From: Cololabis saira
Taxonomy: Eukaryota; Chordata; Actinopteri; Beloniformes; Belonidae
Reading direction: 5' to 3'
Length of the DNA stretch: 64,000 nucleotides
Assembly: GCF_033807715.1 (NCBI RefSeq)
Contig: NC_084599.1
Location: 32,402,160 to 32,466,159 of the forward strand
Of this stretch, positions 58,090 to 64,000 are shown piece by piece (the stretch's first letter is position 1; each line of letters opens with the position of its first letter). The translations under genes were made by a program, and so were the position numbers. The notes beneath the pieces are model-generated. The model saw nothing but the letters and a program-made list of their open reading frames with translations, did no database searches and was not told where the DNA came from.

Positions 58090-58600
58090 ATAGAAACCAA
58101 TAATTTGTAAAAAGAACAGAACATTTTTACAATTTCAGCTTATTTTGAATTTGATGGTAGTCACAAGTCTTAAAAGTTGAGACATGGGGAAAAAAACGCT
58201 GAAAACGTTGGTTCTGTTAAAAAGGAATACCTAAAGGTACTTCTTACAACAAATTAGGTTAATTAGCATCTGGTCAATGACATGACTGGACACAAAACAA
58301 GCTTCTTTGAGAAGTAAAGATGGGTAGACGTTTACCAGTCTGTGAAAAACTGCATCTACAAATTGGGAAACATCTTCTGTAAAATCATTTTCCTAACGTC
58401 GTCGAGATGCTCCGCTTGTCTGCTTGGGGTCCAGGCTTTACGCTTTATGACTGAGAAGCACCGGTCGACTGTTGAGGAGCTCATCTCTGAAATCAGACAG
58501 AATGGGACAACATTCCTCTCCCAAAACTCCGTTAACTGCTCCCCTCAGTCCACAGGCATACACAGACTGGACCGTGTGCAGTGAACAAATATAGCTTTGC
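58090..58600. repeat. High-copy teleost dispersed repeat
   Basis: Segments such as TTGAATTTGATGGTAGTCAC, TTAGGTTAATTAGCATCTGG, CTGTGAAAAACTGCATCTAC and GAATGGGACAACATTCCTCT are eroded forms of a repeat I recognise from many fish genomes, in the expected order. The class is not assigned. The open frame at 58342-58584 is part of this repeat and not a gene. Confidence 0.6.
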
Positions 58601-58889
58601 CACATCAAGTTTAAAAATGAAAATTTTTTGTCATAAGATGGTAGAGTTCCTCATTTTAACAATTATTGGGAGATTTGACAGTTATTGCATTTTGTCTTTA
58701 TTTGTAATTTACATTGCCCCATTTTTTTCCTCTTGGGATCTGTAATATATTTAAATGCAACATAAAAAAAACATTTACAAATTGGCTGCACTTGTTATAG
58801 CTTCATCCCACCTACTGTACAAGCATCTGTGAATTGGCAGAACAAGTTTTCTGGAGAATCGATGGTCTGCTTCTGAATCAGCAGATTGA

Positions 58890-59138
58890 CCCCCCCTAAA
58901 CCCGACACAGACGTCCTCTTCAAGCAGATGGTTCGCTGCAGGACAGTATCCATTACTACTAAAGCCAAAGAGTGTGTTCATGTACAGATATCTGTGCAGC
59001 TTCAACCTGGACTCAGGATTTGTCCGGGATGTACCTCTGCCTTTCATCCGCAGAGAGCTGGCCCCCGCGGAGCCTGTGACCCCCACTAGGAATAGGCAGG
59101 TACAGATGACGTATGGATGGAGCCTATATATGCTCTAA
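58890..59138 (+). other. Orphan open frame, possible exon fragment
   Basis: 82 codons without a stop on the + strand. The central part reads WFAAGQYPLLLKPKSVFMYR, then YLCSFNLDSGFVRDVPLPFI and RRELAPAEPVTPTRNR, which looks protein-like. The region about 58960-59085 is visibly more GC- and CpG-rich than its surroundings. A possible acceptor is GCTGCAG (ends 58936) and a possible donor is CAG/GTACAG (about 59098). The overlapping minus-strand frame (59086-58775) looks less like protein. I do not recognise a family. It could be an unrecognised exon, a retained gene fragment or chance. Confidence 0.3.
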
Positions 59139-59140
59139 GA

Positions 59141-59730
59141 CAGGGGTGTCAAACTCATTTCACATCGTGGGCTACATACGGCCTCGGTAGATGTCAAGTG
59201 GGCCGGACCATTAAAATGATACCATACATGCTATATTATAGCATGTATGGAAGTCGCACTCAAAATATCATGTCTTTCCTTTGTTTTGGTGTAAAAAAGC
59301 ACAAGAACATTAGGAAAACGTTGAAATTCAATGAACATTCCTTTTACAAAACATTTCATGGAACACCTCATATTTCCTTAGACAAATGTGCAATTTACTT
59401 TTATCATTCACATATATGCATTGCAACTGATCCCACTGATTGTGCAAAGGCACAAAACTTTAACAGTTAGTTGGTATTGAAAAATACAGCAATGCAATTT
59501 AAGATTAAATGAGATTTATAAAGAAGCAGATGGCACATTGATACCGCTGTTGTCTTCTACTCTGATCAAAACAGTGCACCCCTTAGCGGATAATACATGA
59601 ATTGCATCTTATTAAAAATTTTAATTCCATGTCTTTTATGTATTTTTTCACTTTTAAATTATCCCGCGGGCCTGATCGAACCTCCTTGGGGGCCGGTTCC
59701 GGCCCGCGGGCCGTATGTTTGACACCCCTG
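59141..59730. mobile_element. hAT-like element (CAGGGGTGTCAAAC ends)
   Basis: Inverted ends CAGGGGTGTCAAAC / GTTTGACACCCCTG, with the perfect 8-bp duplication CTCTAAGA at 59133-59140 and 59731-59738. The duplication fits nnnTAnnn (Buster-type preference). GGCC/CCGCGGGCC subterminal motifs are present. Non-autonomous. It sits about 100 bp beyond the mpl stop codon, so it may lie within the mpl 3' UTR, and its left duplication overlaps the end of the orphan open frame. Confidence 0.95.
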
Positions 59731-59830
59731 CTCTAAGACCTTTACATGGTGCTCTAGAGTCAGTACGGAAGTGTAAGTACAGCCTAAGTGTGCATTGCTG
59801 AAAACCAAGTACACTCGTTGTACTGTGCGT

Positions 59831-60286
59831 TTAGTTATTGGGCAGGTTAGTGTAGGTGTTCCCGAGACGTCTGTCATCGCAGATCTCGCACCTCTTCCTG
59901 TCTGCAGGCTCAGCCATCACCAAGTAAGACTGGTTGACTATTTCATTTCCCAGGTAGGGGTTGATGAAAGATGAACAGCTACAAGTTTGCAGGAGCTCCT
60001 TTTCCACCGGAGGTTTTCCGTCCTCTTCAACCAGCTCACACACGTAACTGTTTCCTCCAAGGCAAACAATGACAGTGTCTTTATTCAGAGTCACGTAGTC
60101 CGGAAAGATGTCGGTTGCAGAACTGCCATCTGTCCGGTCTTCACTCGAGAGGCTTTCGTCAGAAGACAGGAGTTCAGAGGATTCTTCCAATACTTTCCCT
60201 GGTCCTTTAACCTCAGCTTCAGACAGTATCTCCACCACAGAGGAACTGGTTTCCACAAAGCACTGCTTTCCTGCCATAGGAGGGTC
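59831..60286 (-). CDS. mpl: mpl last exon: cytoplasmic tail
   Basis: 151 codons plus stop, acceptor TCACACAG/GAC, phase 0 in. It begins DPPMAGKQCFVETSSSVVEI, which aligns with the human MPL Box 2 region (recalled as CEEVEPSLLEILPK). It continues with an acidic Ser-rich stretch (ELLSSDESLSSED) and carries Tyr motifs DYVTL, SYVCEL, PYLGN, NQSYLVM and the near-terminal TYTNL. YTNL has the pY-x-N form preferred by GRB2-type SH2 domains. NQSYLVM sits where human MPL has NHSYLPL. The tail is somewhat longer than the human tail as I remember it. The start at 60275-60277 (ATG) is an internal Met, not the initiator. Confidence 0.88.
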   Translation of the reverse strand, partial: DPPMAGKQCFVETSSSVVEILSEAEVKGPGKVLEESSELLSSDESLSSEDRTDGSSATDIFPDYVTLNKDTVIVCLGGNSYVCELVEEDGKPPVEKELLQTCSCSSFINPYLGNEIVNQSYLVMAEPADRKRCEICDDRRLGNTYTNLPNN

Positions 60287-60492
60287 CTGTGTGACATGCG
60301 CAGTGATTATTATCTAATACTTGGGGACACCAACACATATTTAAGAGCATTTATGAGAATGAATACTAGACGTTAGTAACTATGATAGTCAATATATTCT
60401 TCACCCACAGGGAAGAAAGAAAGTACATTAGTGTGATGTAGTGAGATTTAATTGTGTGTGTCGCGCGTTCATGACAAATTAAAATCATTTAC
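60287..60492 (-). other. mpl: mpl intron
   Basis: 206-bp GT-AG intron, phase 0, between the Box 1 exon and the last exon. No repeats noted. Confidence 0.85.
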
Positions 60493-60580
60493 CCAATTCT
60501 GCTTGTTGATTTCTGTCAGGAAGCCTTGTAGAACTTTTTGAAGGTCGGGCATCGGGGGCCACAAGTACCGTTTGATCTTT
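60493..60580 (-). CDS. mpl: mpl Box 1 exon
   Basis: 88 bp between TTTTCAG and TGG/GTAAAT, with one base completing the preceding codon. It encodes KIKRYLWPPMPDLQKVLQGF then LTEINKQNW. LWPPMPDL is a class I cytokine-receptor Box 1 (JAK2 docking in MPL) and aligns best with human MPL, which I recall as [20 protein letters not shown]; EPOR and the common beta/gamma chains are clearly more distant. The invariant Trp and the Pro pair are intact. Confidence 0.92.
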
Positions 60581-60793
60581 CTGAAAATATACAAAATAAT
60601 AAACGATAAAGCTGATTAAACTTTTTTGACACCAAGTGGAAGATTAATTTACAATTTTCTTGATAATTTAACCAAAAAAAAACACACACACACTCACACG
60701 CACGCACGCACACACGCACACACACACACACATATGCATCTTCATTTAAAAATTCCTAAGGAGTATAATGTGAACGAGAGGGAGGAATGCTAC
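60581..60793 (-). other. mpl: mpl intron with CA repeat
   Basis: 213-bp GT-AG intron, phase 2. It contains a CA-type microsatellite at 60684-60731 (on the + strand reading), including a CACG-rich segment. Confidence 0.85.
60684..60731. repeat. (CA)n microsatellite
   Basis: CA dinucleotide array interrupted by CACG units, within an mpl intron. The Cys-Val frame on the minus strand is an artefact. Confidence 0.9.
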
Positions 60794-60875
60794 CTTCGGT
60801 AAAGGCATAAAAGCCATATGAGGACGATGAAGATGAAAAGCGCGGGAACAAGGACGTACAGAATGAGCAGCATGC
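60794..60875 (-). CDS. mpl: mpl transmembrane exon
   Basis: 82 bp, acceptor CCTTTCAG, donor AAG/GTAGCA. With the split codons it gives a Ser, then MLLILYVLVPALFIFIVLIW, then LLCLYRR. This is a single hydrophobic helix of about 24 residues ending in a basic stop-transfer RRK (the K from the next exon). The YRR directly before the helix end matches human MPL, where YRRLRHALWP follows the membrane. No signal for cleavage or GPI attachment. Phase 1 in and phase 2 out, consistent with the neighbours. Confidence 0.92.
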
Positions 60876-60998
60876 CTGAAAGGGTCAGATACATCTTTAC
60901 TAGATAGAGGGACAGCAATACTTCGGATTTTTGTTCATTTATTTTTCATTCAAGTTTTTTTTCAACACAGTATTTGCTTCGTTTTATGTGATGCTTAC
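60876..60998 (-). other. mpl: mpl intron
   Basis: 123-bp GT-AG intron, phase 1, between the WSxWS exon and the transmembrane exon. Confidence 0.85.
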
Positions 60999-61152
60999 TC
61001 TTGTCGAGTGCCACGTGACCAGTGAGTACTTCTGACCAGTCACTCCAGGTACCAGCGTAGATGGACCCAGTAGGTTTTGCTCTGATCTTAATGCTGAACT
61101 GACTTCCTCCTGGAATCTTCACACACGTCTCAGTCTCAGGGCCCTTTCCTAT
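60999..61152 (-). CDS. mpl: mpl WSxWS exon (fibronectin III D4)
   Basis: 154 bp, acceptor TCTCCAG/ATA, donor AAGA/GTAAGC. It encodes IGKGPETETCVKIPGGSQFS, then IKIRAKPTGSIYAGTWSDWS and EVLTGHVALDK. WSDWS is the class I cytokine-receptor WSxWS box, with the upstream (I/V)R(A)KP pattern of strand F supplying the Arg ladder. It corresponds to the membrane-proximal fibronectin III domain, where human MPL has GPWSSWSDP. The reading frame joins both neighbours without a gap. Confidence 0.93.
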
Positions 61153-61413
61153 CTGGAGACACAAATGGCAAGATAAGCTCAGTGATGATGCACTACCTTC
61201 TGATGGCATGCTTTCTTTTAGACTTGGTTTCCATCAAAATACATTTTAATTTCCATTGAAATGTAGTATTCATTGCGTTTTGTAATTACTACTCCACTAC
61301 CCTGATAAAAGTAGGTTAGAGTGGTGCAGCGTCCAGTATTTCCCCTAGATTTGAAGATTGCAGATATTAGCAGTGTTTAATGGGTAAATCTGGCACAATG
61401 GCACCATCTAGTG

Positions 61414-61940
61414 CAGTGGTTCCCAACCTTTTTTCCTTGGAGCCCCCCCTACTTGTGTCTAAGACCAGCCAGGCCCCCCGACCCGTACGTACTAGCACCA
61501 AAATAGTCTTTAATTGAAAAAATGAACATTAATTATGTTTTTTTTTTATACATTTCTCTTTGGTTTACTCTGTATACATATGACTTTGTTTTTCTCCAAT
61601 GTTACCAATGTATAAAATATGCACAAAAGGACATAAAAATATTTCTGAAAAATTTATTTTTTAATATGAGACCAACATTTTTTAACATTTTTCCGGAGTA
61701 GAATAAATGTTAAGTAATGATATAATAATAATAAGGAATGAAATAATTTCCTGTGTTTGTCACAAAAAATATTCAAGACATTCATAAATTATTCCTAACA
61801 ATGTCTTATGAATGACTCATTCACAAATATAATTTTTACAACTGCATAATTTCAAAGCAGACAAAGTTTCGCGCCCCCCCCCCCCAGAGATCTCTGGCGC
61901 CCCCCCAGGGGGGGCCCAGACCCCAGGTTGGGAGACACTG
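61414..61940. mobile_element. hAT-like element (CAGTGGTTCCCAACC ends)
   Basis: Inverted ends CAGTGGTTCCCAACC / GGTTGGGAGACACTG. The perfect 8-bp duplication ATCTAGTG at 61406-61413 and 61941-61948 fits nnnTAnnn (Buster-type preference). CCCCCC/GGGGGG subterminal runs near 61875-61917 can pair with each other. Non-autonomous. Confidence 0.95.
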
Positions 61941-61973
61941 ATCTAGTGCCTTTTCCCCCCTTTTAAAGGCAGT

Positions 61974-62299
61974 CCCCCACTGCCCTCTGGTCATCCCGCT
62001 GCTGCTTCCACCTGCCTGCTGTGTGCTGCTGACGTCCCCGACCCCCCCCCCCAGTCTGGTCTTCGGCAGGAGGGTCCCCCCTTATGAGCCTGGTCCTGCT
62101 CAAGGTTTCTTCCCTCCTAAAGGGGAGTTTTTTCTTGCCACTGTTTGGCTTAAGACTTTTCTCCCACTAGGGGAGTTTTTACCTGCCATTGTTTATGTAA
62201 TAATTGCTCCGGGGTCATGTTCTGGGTCTCTGGAAAGCGTATAGAGACAACATCTGTTGTATTAGACGCTATACAAATAAAATTGAATTGAATTGAATT
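61974..62299 (+). repeat. LINE 3' end with TTGAA-type tail
   Basis: The text around CTCAAGGTTTCTTCCCTCC, AAAGGGGAGTTTTTTCTTGC and AGCGTATAGAGACAACATC is a very common teleost retroelement 3' end, terminating in (TTGAA)n (AATTGAATTGAATTGAAT). Severely 5'-truncated. Antisense to mpl. Confidence 0.7.
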
Positions 62300-62882
62300 A
62301 AACTTGGTGGGATTGTGTGAAGTACTTCTGAGTTGTTCAGTGTGTTAGCCGCTGTAAACACAACCACAGTGGTGACTTGGGCTAGCAGCTGCTTAAACTG
62401 AGAGACATAAAGGAACCGTCTAAAACAACTGAAACAGCATTAATTTTATTCTTTTACACCCTAAAGGTCTTTAAAACACATTTTATTTACCTCTATGAGC
62501 ATATGTTCTTCCTATTTTAGCACTGTCTCATCCTAAAATCATTTACAGTGAAATCATCAAAACTTTTGCAAAGAGTTTAACTGAAAGGCCAGCTGCATCA
62601 CTTGCCCAATTTTAACATCAATAGTCAACGGTTTCCCCTGCAGCTTTGCGTGGAAGCAGATATATGTTATTTTACGTCAAATCATAATGGGATATTAAAA
62701 CAAGATAAAATTAGAGGATTTGAATCTGATTATATGAGTCCAAATACGAGTTAAAATCAAAGCTTGAATCTTACTGGAATCTGAGTCCTACATTTGAGCA
62801 CTACAAATCTGGTTATAAGCCCAAACATCTCAAGCATGTTGAATGGCCACATGTTTTGACAGCTACTGAGACTTTAACTCAC

Positions 62883-63025
62883 CTTCCATCTTTCTCGTCC
62901 TTTGACGTTAAAGTCAACTTCATACTGTAGGTGGGCTGACAAGGTTGGGATAGGGGCCTCCCACTCCAGGCACAACTCATCCTTCCTTTGCACTTGTCTC
63001 AGATGACCTGGTGGGGGTGTTTTAA
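62883..63025 (-). CDS. mpl: mpl exon, start of fibronectin III D4
   Basis: 143 bp, acceptor CGTTTACAG/TT, donor AAG/GTGAGT. It encodes KTPPPGHLRQVQRKDELCLE, then WEAPIPTLSAHLQYEVDFNV and KGRERWK. A Pro-rich linker, then LCLEWEAP (B strand Trp) and LQYEVDF (C strand) are the hallmarks of a cytokine-receptor fibronectin III domain. It aligns with human MPL recalled as LHWREISSGHLELEWQHP...CYQLRY. Split codons fit both neighbours (ATT Ile across the upstream junction). Confidence 0.93.
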
Positions 63026-63525
63026 CTGTAAACGTAAAAGTATGTAAAACGTATTAGTAGACCAAACTTGGGAGGGATCAATAAATATAAAAGGTACCCT
63101 AATGGTGCTTAAATTACATTAAAGACAGGATAAGCCATCTCTTGATGTCTTTAATGTAGATATTTGAAATAAAACATCTACAACATCTCCTCTCTCCTCC
63201 TTCATCCAGAAAAAATGCCTCATCGTGTACTCTGCACTGTTATGTTGAATAGAGCGTAATATTTTGAATGACAAACATATATTTTTGCTAAATTGAAAAA
63301 ATAAAAAATCCAAAGGTAACACTTTCAACTCCATCATTTTCTGCTGTGGAAGAGATAATCTGATCATTGTTTTGTGATTGCATCTGTTTGGTATATTCAT
63401 GGTACATGTGCTTTGTAGTTTTGACTTCTCTTAACATATAAAACAAATAATGAAAATAGATATTGTATTTTAAAATATAAATTTCATATTAAGAAGAAAC
63501 CGAGAGAAACAAGAGCAGCACTCAC
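63026..63525 (-). other. mpl: mpl intron
   Basis: 500-bp GT-AG intron, phase 1. AT-rich, nothing else recognisable; the minus-strand frame at 63400-63119 is intronic. Confidence 0.85.
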
Positions 63526-63695
63526 TGGACCTGTTGAGTGTGAACTCTTTAGTAAAGAATGTCCTGGTGGTTGAAGCTGAAGTGCTTTTGAGCTTAACCC
63601 TCATTTTTCTTGATACATTTCCATGAAAATGACACGTGTCATGAATGATCCAGTCAGCCAGACATTCGCTCCAGTCGCCCCGGTTCAAAGATTCC
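63526..63695 (-). CDS. mpl: mpl exon, fibronectin III D3 second half
   Basis: 170 bp, acceptor TTGTTGCAG/GGA, donor TCCA/GTGAGT. It encodes ESLNRGDWSECLADWIIHD, then TCHFHGNVSRKMRVKLKSTS and ASTTRTFFTKEFTLNRS. The paired cysteines (ECLAD and TCHF) and the N-glycosylation sequon NVS fit the third extracellular domain of MPL, where human has IWENCEEEE...SRCHFKSRNDSIIHILVEV. An alternative donor (CAG/GTCCAG, 8 bp upstream) exists but would break the frame with the next exon. Confidence 0.92.
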
Positions 63696-63880
63696 CTGCA
63701 ACAATCGCATTATCGGCATGTGAAATGCATGCAAAACAAAATAAACATCAAAGATATCTTTACTGTACTTCAGTCTTAAATAAAAAAAATCTTGTTTCAT
63801 TTCTTCTTTTTCTTTTGCCCACATAACAATTTTGAACTATTTTGGTTCGGTAGTGAAAGCGCTTTTTTTTTAAAATTTAC
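63696..63880 (-). other. mpl: mpl intron
   Basis: 185-bp GT-AG intron, phase 2. AT-rich with a short T run near the donor side. Confidence 0.85.
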
Positions 63881-64000
63881 CCGAGACTCATCTTGTAGAA
63901 CAGTTTGAACTCATTTTCTGTATCATATCTGGAAGCATTCCAGTGACAGGTGACATTCTGCAGGTCCGGGGTGGAGCATATTAGTGAGATATCATCTGGA
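63881..64000 (-). CDS. mpl: mpl exon, fibronectin III D3 first half (edge)
   Basis: At least 115 bp of coding sequence running to the window edge, donor CTCGG/GTAAAT. It reads DDISLICSTPDLQNVTCHWN, then ASRYDTENEFKLFYKMSLG. PDLQNVTCHW (Cys-x-Trp after an N-glycosylation site) is the class I cytokine-receptor signature and matches human MPL CFTLDLKNVTCQW, which opens the second cytokine-receptor module. TCCAG at the extreme edge (63996-64000) could be the acceptor or could be coding (Pro-Asp), so the exon start is undecided. Signal peptide and first module lie outside. Confidence 0.9.

Larger units (their letters stand above)
51947..59830. other. Convergent intergenic region / 3' UTRs
   Basis: Between the ddah1 stop (+) and the mpl stop (-), so it holds both 3' UTRs and any spacer; poly(A) sites could not be fixed. 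Recognisable content is a hAT element at 55091-55660, LINE tails at 57.4-57.9 kb, a dispersed repeat at 58090-58600, an orphan open frame at 58890-59138 and a hAT element at 59141-59730. Nothing recognisable in 52100-55080 or 55670-57410. Confidence 0.85.
61153..62882 (-). other. mpl: mpl intron with two repeat insertions
   Basis: 1730-bp GT-AG intron, phase 0. A hAT element (61414-61940) and an adjacent LINE tail (61974-62299) occupy about half of it. 62300-62880 shows nothing recognisable. Confidence 0.85.

Noticed and set aside
58775..59086. 103-codon minus-strand frame, considered as an extra mpl exon
   Set aside because: mpl already ends in a convincing tail upstream at 59831; composition is not receptor-like; the + strand frame over the same bases looks more protein-like.
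59831..64000. Alternative identities for the cytokine receptor (EPOR, IL2RG, CSF2RB, IL4R-type)
   Set aside because: Box 1 context LWPPMPDLQKVL, the VEILSE segment, the YRR after the membrane and the PDLQNVTCHW module all fit MPL better than any of these.

Overview
The window looks like part of a teleost fish chromosome. It has spliced vertebrate genes with GT-AG introns, long AT-rich introns, abundant microsatellites, and dense insertions of hAT-type and Harbinger-type DNA elements and broken LINEs with typical fish repeat sequences. No rRNA, tRNA, CRISPR array or bacterial-type operon was recognised.

Two host genes are supported. (1) ddah1 (dimethylargininase 1) lies on the + strand. Five coding exons are visible: 21855-21954, 23895-23968, 35820-35939, 42322-42465 and 51830-51946. 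They match exons 2-6 of the vertebrate gene, with every splice phase consistent, and end at the normal C-terminus. Exon 1 (start codon and catalytic Asp) was not found, so bases 1-21854 are read as the 3' part of a very long intron 1. (2) mpl (thrombopoietin receptor, a class I cytokine receptor) lies on the - strand. Seven consecutive coding exons run from the right edge (63881-64000) down to a stop at 59831. They encode the membrane-proximal cytokine-receptor module with its WSDWS motif, the transmembrane helix, Box 1 and the cytoplasmic tail. The 5' exons lie beyond base 64000. The two genes converge tail to tail across about 7.9 kb.

Layout: 1-21.8 kb is ddah1 intron 1 (microsatellites, a TTA-flanked inverted-repeat element at 1.6-2.1 kb, hAT elements at 8.4-9.0 and 14.5-15.4 kb, LINE fossils at 17-18.3 kb). 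21.8-24.0 kb holds exons 2-3. 24-35.8 kb is intron 3, the most transposon-rich part (LINE fragments, nested Harbinger-like elements, a second copy of the 8.4 kb hAT element, a TA array). 35.8-51.9 kb holds exons 4-6 with a LINE tailed by (TGAA)n, a hAT element that has captured a 660-bp purine-only array, and a repeat with tandem CCAAT/GC-box units. 52-59.8 kb is intergenic or 3' UTR, with repeats and one unexplained open frame at about 59 kb. 59.8-64 kb is mpl.

Seven hAT-like insertions have perfect 8-bp target-site duplications readable from the sequence. I found no convincing new multi-gene system. The more unusual signals are the promoter-like tandem units (49.2-49.7 kb), the purine array bracketed by a 19-bp direct repeat (45.9-46.6 kb), the twin hAT copies flanking ddah1 exons 2-3, and the orphan open frame at 58.9-59.1 kb.
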